A stretch of 37,469 nucleotides of DNA from contig CADCMM010000011.1 of NCBI GenBank assembly GCA_902802515.1, positions 1 to 37,469 of the forward strand, written 5' to 3'. Origin of the DNA: an uncultured Lachnospiraceae bacterium (GTDB lineage: Bacteria; Bacillota; Clostridia; Lachnospirales; Lachnospiraceae). This document shows, in pieces, positions 24,186 through 32,840 of this stretch. Both the position numbers and the translations under genes were made by a program. The number at the start of each line of letters is the position of its first letter. The first letter of the stretch is position 1. The notes under the pieces are model-generated. The model was given only the letters and a program-made list of their open reading frames with translations. It did no database searches and had not been told where the DNA came from.

Positions 24186-25733
24186 TTATCCAGCGTAATA
24201 CAGTTCCTCAAAACAGTCTGTCTCATCTATGCCGTTCACCGTATGGGGCCAGCCGCTGCCGTTTACCTCCAGCCGCACCAGGGTTCCGTCTTTCTGCCTA
24301 AGATCAACATAACTTTCGCCATCTGTTTTAATAATATCAAGGGTCTCTCCGGCAGGGATAGTTACCGGCAGGAAATTATCTTCCGGAAGCGTCGCATCAA
24401 GGTCAATCTTCGTTACAAGGGGTCTGCTGTAGTAGTTGTTATCTTTGTAATACTCTTCCTCCAAAGCTTCCGGCATACCATCCTCGCCAACCTGATAGTA
24501 CCGGATCCCGGTATAGCTGCTCAGCAGATCAATTTTGGTATCCAAGCGAAAATGCTGAGTATCTACAGGCAAGATACCAAGTGAAGCTTCCTGCTCTTCA
24601 TCATAACTCCATCCAAAACCGCCTCCGAAACTTCCGATAAATGTGGGATTACCGGAACTTAGGTCAACTACATCCACCATGCGGTAATCATTGTCGCCGG
24701 TAAGCTGCAGATACAGGTAAGTGCGGTTATCCGTTAAATGAACCAGAAACGGCTTTTCCCAGAAGAAATAGCTGTCATGGCGTAAGGTATTATCCCCAAT
24801 CGTGACGTTATAGGCAGTGTAATATCCATAGTCTGTATAACCGCCCTCTTCTCCTTCATAAGCCTCCGTTTCTGATGAAATAGATACCTGAGCTATCTCT
24901 CCGTCTGCTAATGTAATATATTCCGGATAATACTGCATAAGTTCTTTCATATAATTTCCTTCCGGTATCTTATAAGTATCACGGAACAGATCCGGGTATT
25001 CCCGGAAAGAAATATTTACATGGATCATACCTACCGCGTAAGATGCAATCGCATATGGGTTAAAGAAAACTGTGATCCCATCCTCTTCCAGAACCCAGGA
25101 AAAGAGGTCGCCTTCCTCGGTTCCGTAACTTGTCAGGCTCTCATCCAGATCCTGAAATTCATCGCTGTAAGGATGCTTTAATAGTTGTTCTTTGACTGCT
25201 TCCTGAAATGATCCCTCGTCGGTGACCACATCCTCCAGTGAAAGAATCTTTCCGGAGGCAGCATCAAAGCTGGTGCCGGTGTAGCTGTAATATCCGTGGG
25301 CTCCTCCCATATAGTCCGTATGGTAATCAACAAAGCTGAGTACCTGCCCGTCCGCCCTGCGAAGCAAGATGGAATCACTGGAACTCAGTCCGTTTTCCGG
25401 AAAGTACTCGTCTGCTGACTCGTATAATTCCAACATTGAATCGAAGGTTTCTTTCCTATCCGCCGACAAGTTATCGTTAAATTTCTGCAAAGATTTACTC
25501 ATCTCAGGATAGTCTTCCGTGCTCTTCTCGCTCAGATGGATTTCCTGCCAGTCTAAGTTTCCTATCGTTTGTTCACGGGCTTCATCATACTGATACTCAT
25601 ACTTGGCGGATATAACCACTTCAGGAACATTACTGTCATACTCCTGGTTTTCTTCCGCGATTGCAGTTCCAGACACTGCAGCTCCCAATAATACCACACA
25701 GATACCGGCTTGAATTACTTTTTTCTTAGACAT
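24186..25733 (-). CDS. Secreted DUF3298 (RsiV/PdaC-like) domain protein
   Basis: 515 residues. Signal peptide at 1-26 (core I-C-V-V-L-L-G-A-A-V, cleavage A-I-A/E-E). Residues about 40-260 form the DUF4163/DUF3298 pair, with D-Y-H-T-D-Y-M-G-G-A-H-G-Y-Y, T-G-T-S-F-D-A-A-S-G-K-I-L-S-L-E-D-V and the closing F-N-P-Y-A-I-A-S-Y-A-V-G. This pair is found in anti-sigma factor RsiV, where it binds lysozyme, and in deacetylase PdaC. Here neither a membrane anchor nor a deacetylase domain is attached; instead ~250 residues of unrecognised beta-rich sequence follow. Function unknown. SD AAAGGAG precedes the ATG. A dispersed repeat lies just upstream. Confidence 0.8.
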   Translation of the reverse strand: MSKKKVIQAGICVVLLGAAVSGTAIAEENQEYDSNVPEVVISAKYEYQYDEAREQTIGNLDWQEIHLSEKSTEDYPEMSKSLQKFNDNLSADRKETFDSMLELYESADEYFPENGLSSSDSILLRRADGQVLSFVDYHTDYMGGAHGYYSYTGTSFDAASGKILSLEDVVTDEGSFQEAVKEQLLKHPYSDEFQDLDESLTSYGTEEGDLFSWVLEEDGITVFFNPYAIASYAVGMIHVNISFREYPDLFRDTYKIPEGNYMKELMQYYPEYITLADGEIAQVSISSETEAYEGEEGGYTDYGYYTAYNVTIGDNTLRHDSYFFWEKPFLVHLTDNRTYLYLQLTGDNDYRMVDVVDLSSGNPTFIGSFGGGFGWSYDEEQEASLGILPVDTQHFRLDTKIDLLSSYTGIRYYQVGEDGMPEALEEEYYKDNNYYSRPLVTKIDLDATLPEDNFLPVTIPAGETLDIIKTDGESYVDLRQKDGTLVRLEVNGSGWPHTVNGIDETDCFEELYYAG

Positions 25734-25779
25734 CGCTTTTATTCTCCTTTCCCCTTTTTAAAACCGCAGCTGACTAATA

Positions 25780-25864
25780 GAACAAAAGATACTGCACATC
25801 TTTGCCCGAAGTGCTTTCTCGTATAGGAGACGAAGTTTCCTATACGATGAAAAACAGCTGCAAC
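25780..25864. repeat. Dispersed hairpin repeat, family 2, copy A (short form)
   Basis: Begins GAACAAAAG and ends CAGCTGC. Its core from TCTTTGCCCGAAG to the hairpin TCGTATAGGA (25819-25828) / TCCTATACGA (25838-25847) matches copy B at 32620-32781 almost base for base. It lies in the leader region of the DUF3298 gene. Copy A lacks about 75 internal bases present in copy B. Bases 25865-25996 are AT-rich with nothing recognised. Confidence 0.75.
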
Positions 25865-25996
25865 GCTGAATAGTTAAATAATAGCACATTGATCCCTGCA
25901 TGTCCTGCATAACTTCCCTAAACATTTCCGAATAAATTCTTAATTGCAAAATATTTTGTTTTCAAATTGTTTTTCGCCATTAAATTCGTTCGAATA

Positions 25997-26203
25997 CTAA
26001 TATAAATTATTTCCCAGCATAATTCTTGTGATACAGGCTCTTTGAAGCTGCCCTCCGGAAACTTCTGTGATGTCATTTTCCGCCACATCGCTGATTCCGA
26101 GTTTTGCCATCAGCCTTACCGCCCGTTCGTTGATCTCTCTGCGGTCATCATGCTTTGAAGCATGGTAGGCCGGTAAGACTATTAAAAAGTCCTTAAATTC
26201 CAT
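25997..26203 (-). pseudogene. Remnant of an ABC transporter ATPase
   Basis: 68 codons carrying only the middle of a LolD/MacB/FtsE-type ATPase: the helix D-R-R-E-I-N-E-R-A-V-R-L-M-A-K-L-G-I, then the signature region E-V-S-G-G-Q-L-Q-R-A and A-R-A-L replaced by T-R-I-M-L. There is no Walker A, Walker B or switch His. The apparent ATG lies directly in the T-rich tail of the potD terminator and no SD is seen, so it is probably an untranslated scrap left by deletion or gene loss. Confidence 0.75.
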
Positions 26204-26204
26204 A

Positions 26205-26255
26205 ATAAAATGGGACTATCCAACTATGCACGATATGCTTAGCGGGATAGTCCCA
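26205..26255 (-). terminator. Terminator of the pot operon
   Basis: Perfect 11-bp stem TGGGACTATCC (26211-26221) with GGATAGTCCCA (26245-26255); on the - strand it is followed by TTTTAT. It sits about 27 bases past the potD stop. Its loop carries the 14-base sequence CAACTATGCACGAT shared with 23131-23144. Confidence 0.8.
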
Positions 26256-26282
26256 TTATTTGTCATAACATGTATTATGTTC

Positions 26283-27314
26283 TTAGTTTGCGCCGCAGGC
26301 TGCTTTAAACTCGGTCCAGTTCTTATTATAAGCCTCGTTAGCCTCCTCGGACACGTTCTGGATGATCTCGCCCTTGGTGACGGAATCCGGAACTACCAGT
26401 GACGGATCTACAATATCGTCAGCAGCGCCGGTTGTATTGTAGTAGCCAATGTACTCCATGCACTGCTTGGATACTTCCGGTTCCAGAATATAGTTCAGGA
26501 ATTTGTTTGCCGCTTCTGCGTTGGGAGCGTCCGCCGGAACAAATGCCGCCATGATGCCAAAGCCCAGTCCTTCTTCCGGATAGACAACTTCCAGGTCCGG
26601 GTTTTCTGCCAGAACAGCAGTCACCTGTGAGGTGTAGAGGAATGCCGCGGATGCCTCGCCGTTGAGCAGTGCGTCCTGGGTATTATCGTCCTGGATCATG
26701 CGGATATTCGGCGCCAGCTCCAGAAGTTTCTCACCGGCCTGCGCGATCACATCCAGATCCTCTTCGTTCATGGATTTACCCATCGACAACAGGGTGATTC
26801 CGTTGATCACGCGATAGTTGGCGGTGATTGCCACAGCATCTTCCAGAGACGGATCCCACAGATCATTGTATCCTTTGATCTCCACATCGGTCAGTTCCGG
26901 ATCATATACGATCAGAGGGATACCTGCTCCGTAAGGAACGGTGTAAATATCCTCCGGATCATAGAACTGTCCCTGGTACAGGGGATTGATATTTCCAAAA
27001 TTCGTAACAATGTCTTTGTCGATCTCTCCCACCAGTCCGGCTGCTACTGCCTGCTCAATGATGTAGTCGTCGGCGATGATGACATCATAGTCGCCGCCCT
27101 TTGCCTGGGCCAGCTTTTCCAGCATGGTCTCATCCGTATCAAAGTTGGAATAGATGATCTCAATACCGGTCTCCTCCGTAAAATTATCCAGTACCTCCTG
27201 CGGGAACATCCCCTCCCAGGTAAACAGTACCAGATCCTCAGCGCTTGCGCTGATACCCATGGCTGCTGTTGTCAACATAGCCATACCTAATGCTGCAATA
27301 AGTCTTTTTTTCAT
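26283..27314 (-). CDS. potD: Polyamine ABC transporter substrate-binding protein PotD
   Basis: 343 residues of the spermidine/putrescine-binding family. After the signal peptide the mature start reads E-D-L-V-L-F-T-W-E-G, then F-T-E-E-T-G-I-E-I-I-Y-S-N-F-D-T-D-E, G-G-D-Y-D-V-I-I-A-D-D-Y, Y-T-V-P-Y-G-A-G-I-P-L-I-V-Y-D and a late F-L-N-Y-I-L. The signal peptide ends A-S-A/E-D with no lipobox Cys, unusual for a Gram-positive binding protein, which is normally a lipoprotein. ATG 27314 has AGGAGGG at ideal distance; further upstream in-frame codons run into potC. Last gene of potABCD. Confidence 0.93.
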   Translation of the reverse strand: MKKRLIAALGMAMLTTAAMGISASAEDLVLFTWEGMFPQEVLDNFTEETGIEIIYSNFDTDETMLEKLAQAKGGDYDVIIADDYIIEQAVAAGLVGEIDKDIVTNFGNINPLYQGQFYDPEDIYTVPYGAGIPLIVYDPELTDVEIKGYNDLWDPSLEDAVAITANYRVINGITLLSMGKSMNEEDLDVIAQAGEKLLELAPNIRMIQDDNTQDALLNGEASAAFLYTSQVTAVLAENPDLEVVYPEEGLGFGIMAAFVPADAPNAEAANKFLNYILEPEVSKQCMEYIGYYNTTGAADDIVDPSLVVPDSVTKGEIIQNVSEEANEAYNKNWTEFKAACGAN

Positions 27315-27346
27315 GATACCCTCCTTAGGCGTCTTTTGCGCCTGTT

Positions 27347-28132
27347 TTATTTGTACTCCTTTTTGCCTCTCCGGAAAAAAGAAGATACAAGCAACACAAG
27401 TACTACCACGATCAGGATGATCGTACACAGCGCATTGATCTCCGGCGTTACACCGGTCTTCATCTGCGTGTAAACTTTAATAGGCAGAGTAGACATTCTC
27501 GGCCCATTCACAAAAATACTGATCACCACGTCGTCAAAAGACATGGCAAAAGCCAACAGACAGCCGGAGGCTACTGCAGGCAATATAAGGGGCAGCGTGA
27601 TGTCCCAGAAAATGCGGGATGGTGAAGCTCCCAGATCCCTGGCTGCTTCTTCCAGTGATTTATCGATTCCCACCAGCCTCGCTTTTACCATCATAAACAC
27701 ATAGGGGATAGAAAATGCTGTGTGAGCGATCACCAGAGTAACCATACCGAAAGGCAGATTAAGCAATGAGAAAAATGCCATAAAAACCATACCCAGAATA
27801 ATTTCAGGCACCATGATGGGAATTGAGGACAGATACTCGATCATTCCCTTGCTTTTGTAGTTAACCCGGGCCATACCGATGGCGCCTAATGTTCCGATCA
27901 CTGCTGCCATAGCGCAGCTGATAAATCCCAGGATCAGACTGTTTTTCAGGGCTTCGATCATGGCTGCATCATGGAACAATTCCTGATACCACTTCCAGGT
28001 AAATCCCTTCCAGGCAACCGGAAGTTTCGAATCATTAAAAGAAAACACCACCACCATAGCTATTGGCAGATAGGTGATGAGCATCACGATCACCAGATAT
28101 AATTTGGAAAAAGAAACTCTCTTTTTTTTCAT
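27347..28132 (-). CDS. potC: Polyamine ABC transporter permease PotC
   Basis: 261 residues with six membrane segments and the EAA loop E-E-A-A-R-D-L-G-A-S-P-S-R-I-F-W-D-I-T-L-P-L-I-L-P near residue 165, which docks on PotA. Early motifs Y-L-P-I-A-M-V-V-V-F-S-F-N and W-x-G-F-T-W-K-W-Y are typical of PotC. Its ATG shares one base with the potB stop (TGATG). Confidence 0.96.
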   Translation of the reverse strand: MKKKRVSFSKLYLVIVMLITYLPIAMVVVFSFNDSKLPVAWKGFTWKWYQELFHDAAMIEALKNSLILGFISCAMAAVIGTLGAIGMARVNYKSKGMIEYLSSIPIMVPEIILGMVFMAFFSLLNLPFGMVTLVIAHTAFSIPYVFMMVKARLVGIDKSLEEAARDLGASPSRIFWDITLPLILPAVASGCLLAFAMSFDDVVISIFVNGPRMSTLPIKVYTQMKTGVTPEINALCTIILIVVVLVLLVSSFFRRGKKEYK

Positions 28133-28989
28133 CAGAATATGCCCTCCAGATCCTTCACATGGGTGATCCTGCGATACAGATAGATCATCAGGCTGGTTAA
28201 TATAGTCAGGATCACTGCCAATGCCGCTGCAAAGGGCCAGTTACTCCCCCGGGTAAGCTGATCCTGGATCAGGCTTCCCACCAGAACAATTTTATTTCCC
28301 CCCAGTATGTCTGCTATAAAAAACAGCCCCATTGACGGAACAAAGGTAAGAATTACACCGGTAAGCAAGCCAGGCAGCGTCAGTTTCAGGGTCACTGTGA
28401 CAAATGCGGCAGCCGGAGACGCACCCAGATCCCGGGATGCTTCCACCAGAGACCAGTCCATCTTTTCCACGCTGGAATATACGGCAAGAATCATAAAGGG
28501 AAGCAGCGCATAGATCATACCAATCAGTACCGCCGGATAGGAATAGAGGATCTTCAGCGGTTTGTCGATCAATCCGATGGCTTTCAGTGCGGTATTCAGC
28601 ACTCCCTTTACCTGCAGGATAATGATCCATCCGTACAGGCGGATCAGGGAACTGGTCCAGAAAGGAACCATGATCAGAAACATCATGATCTTTTTCCCTT
28701 TTGGGGAAAGTTTTGCCATAAAATACCCGAAAGGATATCCGATCAGCACTACCAGGATCGTGGTAGCAAACGCCAGTTTAAAAGATTGAATAAAACATTG
28801 AAGATAAATAGGATCTCCTATCTTGGTATAGTTATTCAGTGTAAAGTTCCATGTAAAACCGTAGGCGCCTCCATTGTTCTTAGCAAAGCTGACCGCCACC
28901 ATGTAGATCATTGGGCCAAGGATAAACAAAAGCGTAAAAAAATACAGCGGCATGACGCAGAGACCCCACAGGTTTTTCTTATTTTTCAT
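28132..28989 (-). CDS. potB: Polyamine ABC transporter permease PotB
   Basis: 285 residues, six membrane segments, EAA loop V-E-A-S-R-D-L-G-A-S-P-A-A-A-F near residue 185 followed by V-T-L-K-L-T-L-P-G. Further family features are the F-T-W-N-F-T-L-N-N-Y-T-K stretch near residue 45 and P-S-M-G-L-F-F-I-A-D-I-L-G-G. Its start overlaps the potA end by 11 bases, with the SD GGAGGGAAAA inside potA. Forms the channel with PotC. Confidence 0.96.
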   Translation of the reverse strand: MKNKKNLWGLCVMPLYFFTLLFILGPMIYMVAVSFAKNNGGAYGFTWNFTLNNYTKIGDPIYLQCFIQSFKLAFATTILVVLIGYPFGYFMAKLSPKGKKIMMFLIMVPFWTSSLIRLYGWIIILQVKGVLNTALKAIGLIDKPLKILYSYPAVLIGMIYALLPFMILAVYSSVEKMDWSLVEASRDLGASPAAAFVTVTLKLTLPGLLTGVILTFVPSMGLFFIADILGGNKIVLVGSLIQDQLTRGSNWPFAAALAVILTILTSLMIYLYRRITHVKDLEGIF

Positions 28990-30082
28990 CCTGTTTTCCC
29001 TCCATGTCTACAAAAACCGCATCCTGCGCGGCCCATTCCAGACACACTTTTTCACCGATATCGTAGAAGAAATTAATTCCCTGACGGGTGATCACCACTT
29101 CGCTGCGATCTTCCAGGGTCACCACGATACGGAGCATTCCCCCGACAAAACTCTTCTCTGTGATCGTACCGGTAATATACTGCTCCGCCTTTGCTTCCCT
29201 CCAGACACTGATGCTCTCACTTCGCACTGCCAGCGTGTAGGATGAACCTTCCTTTATTTCATATTGTTCTGTCTTACAAGCCATGGTGCCGCAGCTGCCA
29301 GACAAAATTGCTGTGTCCTCTTTTATTGAGGTGACCGTTCCTCTCAGGATATTGGCCGATCCTACAAAGCTGGCTACATAGCTGGTCTTCGGATGATCAT
29401 AGATTTCCGTCGGGCTGCCGGCCTGCTCAAATTTGCCGTCCCTCATTACCACGATCACATCCGACATATTGATGGCTTCTTCCTGATCATGGGTTATGTA
29501 AATAAAAGTAATCCCCAGTTTCTTCTGCAGTTTTTTCAGTTCATACTGCATCTGGCGGCGAAGCTGCAGATCCAGTGCCCCCAGTGGTTCATCCAACAGC
29601 AGTACTTTCGGATTATTGATCAATGCTCTGGCTATCGCCACACGCTGTCGCTGGCCGCCGCTCATTTCGGAAGGCATGCGTTTTTCAAACCCATCCAGCT
29701 GTACCAGGGATAACATTTTTGTGACACGTTCTTTTGTCTCTGATTTGCTTACTTTTTTCAGTTTCAGCCCGTAAGCGATATTATTGTATACGTTCATGTG
29801 AGGAAACAGTGCATAATTCTGGAATACGGTATTAACATTTCGTTTTTCCGGAGCCAGATTTTTTACCGGTTTGCCCTCCAGGAGCACCTCCCCGTCATTT
29901 GGGTATTCCAGTCCTGCAATAATTCTCAGAGTCGTAGTTTTTCCGCAGCCTGAGGAACCCAGCAGGGTAACAAATTGTCCCTCATGTACGGTAAGATCAA
30001 TGCCACGAAGAACTTCAGTGTCGCCAAAATTTTTTGTTATATTTTTTAATTCCAGCACGACTGGCTTTTTCTGTTCCATCAT
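28979..30082 (-). CDS. potA: Polyamine ABC transporter ATP-binding protein PotA
   Basis: 367 residues. Walker A G-S-S-G-C-G-K-T-T near 43-51, Q-loop V-F-Q-N-Y-A-L-F-P-H, signature M-S-G-G-Q-R-Q-R, Walker B V-L-L-L-D-E-P-L-G-A-L-D and switch T-H-D-Q-E-E-A are intact. The C-terminal ~115 residues form the TOBE regulatory domain. It powers PotBC. The start is ATG 30082 or the next codon, ATG 30079; AAAGGA lies about 11-14 bases upstream. First gene of the operon. Confidence 0.96.
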   Translation of the reverse strand: MMEQKKPVVLELKNITKNFGDTEVLRGIDLTVHEGQFVTLLGSSGCGKTTTLRIIAGLEYPNDGEVLLEGKPVKNLAPEKRNVNTVFQNYALFPHMNVYNNIAYGLKLKKVSKSETKERVTKMLSLVQLDGFEKRMPSEMSGGQRQRVAIARALINNPKVLLLDEPLGALDLQLRRQMQYELKKLQKKLGITFIYITHDQEEAINMSDVIVVMRDGKFEQAGSPTEIYDHPKTSYVASFVGSANILRGTVTSIKEDTAILSGSCGTMACKTEQYEIKEGSSYTLAVRSESISVWREAKAEQYITGTITEKSFVGGMLRIVVTLEDRSEVVITRQGINFFYDIGEKVCLEWAAQDAVFVDMEGKQDEK

Positions 30083-30155
30083 TTGTCTGTGTGTCCTTTC
30101 GGTACGTAAATCATCCCTAATGCAATATATCCATGTTTCATACTGATATAGTAGG

Positions 30156-30184
30156 AATATAGCATTATTGCGTTAAAACGTCAA
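30156..30184 (-). promoter_or_regulatory. Predicted promoter of potABCD
   Basis: On the - strand: TTGACG (30179-30184), 17 bases, extended -10 TGC-TATATT (30156-30161). The 15-base sequence 30147-30161 covering the -10 is the reverse complement of the one covering the recombinase -10 at 23048-23062. Confidence 0.65.
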
Positions 30185-30228
30185 TAGGTATTTTAGTCTT
30201 TTTTAATAGAAAACACAAGGAGATTGTT

Positions 30229-30795
30229 TTATGAATTCTGCAGCAGACTCTGTGCTCCGTAGAAAGCGATCTCGCTGGCTTTTTCCCCCAGTTCCTCCAG
30301 GCTGCAGGGAATCTCTCCGCGAAGCCAGCGCTGATAGACAGAGGAGGCTCCCGCCACAAAGTAAGTGACGCGGATATTCAGATCGCTCTTTGGAAGCTTG
30401 GAATGGCGGGCATAAATCTCCACCAGCATTTCTACAGAAGTATCCTGCACCTGGCTCCAGAAGAAATTTAGATTTGGATTTCTGGCAAGCATTTGGGCAA
30501 ACTCCAGATGTTCCCCCAGCATAGCATTCGCTTCTCTGGCAAAAATCTCTTTGTCAAAAGAGCGCAGGAAAAAACTTTTCACCGTAAGGCGCAGAAGCAG
30601 TTCTTTCGTTTTAGCTTTCGCAAATTCCCGTATGATCTGATCTGTGGATTCGTAATGAAGATAAAATGTTTTTCGGTCAATATCAGCTGCCCTGGCAATC
30701 TCCGTGACGGAAATCTTTTCATTTCCTTTTTCTTTCAACAGATCAAAATATGCTGCTTGAATCGCCTTTTTTGTCTTTCCTACTCTTCTGTCCAT
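30229..30795 (-). CDS. TetR/AcrR-family transcriptional regulator
   Basis: 188 residues. N-terminal helix-turn-helix: D-R-R-V-G-K-T-K-K-A-I-Q-A-A-Y-F-D-L-L, then I-S-V-T-E-I-A-R-A-A-D-I-D-R-K-T-F-Y-L-H-Y. The C-terminal ligand domain is of the short type with a late A-G-A-S-S-V-Y-Q-R-W-L. ATG 30795 gives the usual N-terminus. A GTG at 30840 is in frame but lies upstream of the predicted start point (-10 at 30832-30837), so it is unlikely; ATG 30813 is possible. Divergent from the lactate permease, with two palindromes between them, so it probably controls that permease and itself. Ligand unknown. Confidence 0.9.
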   Translation of the reverse strand: MDRRVGKTKKAIQAAYFDLLKEKGNEKISVTEIARAADIDRKTFYLHYESTDQIIREFAKAKTKELLLRLTVKSFFLRSFDKEIFAREANAMLGEHLEFAQMLARNPNLNFFWSQVQDTSVEMLVEIYARHSKLPKSDLNIRVTYFVAGASSVYQRWLRGEIPCSLEELGEKASEIAFYGAQSLLQNS

Positions 30796-30831
30796 GACCA
30801 AGTTACACCCCATTTTTCTTAAATATGTAGA

Positions 30832-30860
30832 ATTATCCACCAGTTTGGAAAAACTGGTAA
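30832..30860 (-). promoter_or_regulatory. Predicted tetR promoter with palindromic operator candidate
   Basis: On the - strand: TTACCA (30855-30860), 17 bases, GATAAT (30832-30837). The spacer contains ACCAGTTTGGAAAAACTGGT (30839-30858), an 8-bp inverted repeat with 4-base centre, well placed for autoregulation. Confidence 0.55.
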
Positions 30861-30899
30861 TTGTGTTTTTCTGTTGACGCTGGTATTATCATAATACCA
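30861..30899 (+). promoter_or_regulatory. Predicted lactate permease promoter with palindromic operator candidate
   Basis: TTGTGT (30861-30866), 17 bases, TATTAT (30884-30889). The -10 lies inside a perfect 19-base palindrome, TGGTATTATCATAATACCA (30881-30899). A TTGACG at 30874-30879 is also present but has no matching -10. A repressor bound here would block the promoter. Confidence 0.6.
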
Positions 30900-30972
30900 T
30901 ATGTGTGGAAAAAGCAATACCTGTGGAAAAATAAGATAATAATCTTAAATAGGAAAAGAAAGGAAGAAAATT

Positions 30973-32616
30973 ATGAATTACGCTTTGCTTGCCCTGCTTC
31001 CTCTGGCAGCTGCCCTTATTCTTATGATCGGGTTTAAATTCTCATCAGGGAAAGCCCTGGGCATTTCATTAGTCATTACCTGCGTGCTGGTATTAACGGT
31101 GTGGAAGATGGATGTAACATCTGTTGCCGGATATCTTTTGTATGGTGCCTTAAAAGCATTGGATCTTCTATTGATCATCGGCGGTGCTATACTGCTTTTG
31201 AACACCCTGCGCCGCACAGGAATCATGGATGTGATAAACAGCGGTTTTCGTCGCATTTCACCTGACCCTCGCATTCAGGCCATTATTATTGCTTATCTTT
31301 TTGGCGCTTTCATCGAGGGTGCAGCCGGTTATGGAACGCCTGCCGCTTTGGCTGCTCCGCTGCTGGTGGGTCTTGGTTTTCCGCCGGTTGCCGCCTGTGC
31401 GGTCGCTCTGATATCTAACAGCACTCCAGTTCCATTCGCAGCGGTAGGAACGCCTACTCTGATGAACATGACAAATCTTTCCGCTGCCATTACAGCAGAG
31501 GGAGGAGCAGTTGAAGAATTTACCCGTCAGGTGACGCATAAAACCTGTCTCTATCTGGGATTGGCAGGCATCATCATTCCGCTTGTTCTGGTTGTCTTTT
31601 TAGTATTATTTTTCGGAAAAGAGAGAAAGATTACATATATCATTGAGATGATACCATTTTCACTGGCGGCGGCACTTTCCTTCCTTGTACCCTACTACCT
31701 GCTTGGCACTTACCTTGGCCCGGAATTTGCTTCTATCCTTGGTTCCGTCGCAGGTCTTGTGATCACGGTGGGACTTGCCAGAAAACGGATATTGGTACCG
31801 AAACATGTGTGGGAATTCGCGGAAGCTAACAGCGCAGCCGCAGAACAAACTTCTGTTGATTCGGATAAACTTGCCGCACCCATCTCTTTTGGTAGTGTGG
31901 CAAAAGCGTGGATGCCCTACGCACTGATTGCCATTATCCTGCTGGCAACCAGAATTCCGGTATTTGGTTTGAAGGGATGGTTAAACAGTATTTCTATTCA
32001 TATCCCTTCTATATTAGGAAATACAAGCCTGTCTTATGACTTGGCTCTGGCTTACAATCCGGGATTGATTCCGTTTATGCTGGTATCACTCATCTTAATA
32101 TGGATAAAAAGAAAGAGTCTGACGAAGAAAGAAGTAAAACTGATCTTCTCAAAGACGGGAAAGCAGCTTCTCACCATTTCGATCGCTCTGTTTTGCGGTA
32201 TCGGTATGGTGCAGATCATGATCGGCTCTGGGGCAAATCATTCCGGTATCGATAGTATGCTCAACCTGATCAGCACCGGCATTACCTCAACAGCCGGCAA
32301 ATATTTTCCGATCATTTCGCCGCTTCTTGGCGTATTCGGCGCATTTGTATCCGGTTCCTGTACGGTATCCGGTATTCTCTTCGGACCGCTTCAATTTAAA
32401 ACAGCAAACCTGCTGGGCTTAAATGAAGCATCCATCATCGCGCTTCAGATGGCTGGCGGGGCAATCGGAAATATGATCTGTATCCACAATGTCATCGCAG
32501 TGGCATCCACAACGAATGCACTGGGAAACGAAGGCAAAATTATATCCCGCAATCTCCTGCCCTGCCTTCTTTATACTGGACTTGCGCTGGTGGTGTACCT
32601 GATCTTCCCACGATAA
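30973..32616 (+). CDS. lctP: L-lactate permease family transporter
   Basis: 547 residues, about 12-14 membrane segments. Lactate permease family blocks are visible: [21 protein letters not shown] (about 108-130), [13 protein letters not shown] (about 148-161), [11 protein letters not shown] and [19 protein letters not shown] late in the protein. It would move lactate (or glycolate) with protons. No lactate dehydrogenase or electron-transfer flavoprotein is next to it. AAAGGAAG lies 7-8 bases before ATG. Confidence 0.93.
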   Translation: MNYALLALLPLAAALILMIGFKFSSGKALGISLVITCVLVLTVWKMDVTSVAGYLLYGALKALDLLLIIGGAILLLNTLRRTGIMDVINSGFRRISPDPRIQAIIIAYLFGAFIEGAAGYGTPAALAAPLLVGLGFPPVAACAVALISNSTPVPFAAVGTPTLMNMTNLSAAITAEGGAVEEFTRQVTHKTCLYLGLAGIIIPLVLVVFLVLFFGKERKITYIIEMIPFSLAAALSFLVPYYLLGTYLGPEFASILGSVAGLVITVGLARKRILVPKHVWEFAEANSAAAEQTSVDSDKLAAPISFGSVAKAWMPYALIAIILLATRIPVFGLKGWLNSISIHIPSILGNTSLSYDLALAYNPGLIPFMLVSLILIWIKRKSLTKKEVKLIFSKTGKQLLTISIALFCGIGMVQIMIGSGANHSGIDSMLNLISTGITSTAGKYFPIISPLLGVFGAFVSGSCTVSGILFGPLQFKTANLLGLNEASIIALQMAGGAIGNMICIHNVIAVASTTNALGNEGKIISRNLLPCLLYTGLALVVYLIFPR

Positions 32617-32619
32617 TGA

Positions 32620-32781
32620 GAACAAAAGTGTGCTTCGCACACTCCGCAATAAATAACCTTGGCAACACAGCTTTTCCCAAGGGACACTTCGTAGTGTTCC
32701 GCGCGCGAAGCTGCGCATTCTTTGCCCGAAGGGCGTTCTCGTATAGGAGACGGAGTTTCCTATACGAGAAAAAAGCTGCCG
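32620..32781. repeat. Dispersed hairpin repeat, family 2, copy B (long form)
   Basis: Starts GAACAAAAG directly after the permease stop and ends near GCTGCC. It contains a string of hairpins, most with CTTCG, TTCG or CGAAG centres: AGTGTG-CTTCG-CACACT (32627-32643), GGGACACT/AGTGTTCC (32681-32700), a GC-rich GCGC/GCGC (about 32701-32716), GCCC-GAA-GGGC (32724-32734) and TCGTATAGGA/TCCTATACGA (32739-32767). Its last ~70 bases match copy A at 25794-25864. Non-coding. Confidence 0.75.
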
Positions 32782-32820
32782 CAGAAAAATCACGAAAAAT
32801 TTCGTTCTTTTCTGCGGCAG
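32770..32820 (-). terminator. Terminator of the DUF1002 gene, possibly bidirectional
   Basis: Perfect 13-bp arms CTGCCGCAGAAAA (32776-32788) and TTTTCTGCGGCAG (32808-32820). On the - strand the stem is followed by a T run (A run at 32769-32774 on +), a classic intrinsic terminator. On + the tail TCTTCTGTTAC is weaker but may stop permease transcripts. Confidence 0.85.
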
Positions 32821-32840
32821 TCTTCTGTTACTTGTTACAC

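Noticed and set aside
25758..25949. Small - strand open frame over repeat copy A
   Set aside because: Lies across the repeat hairpin, lacks a ribosome site and has no protein-like composition.
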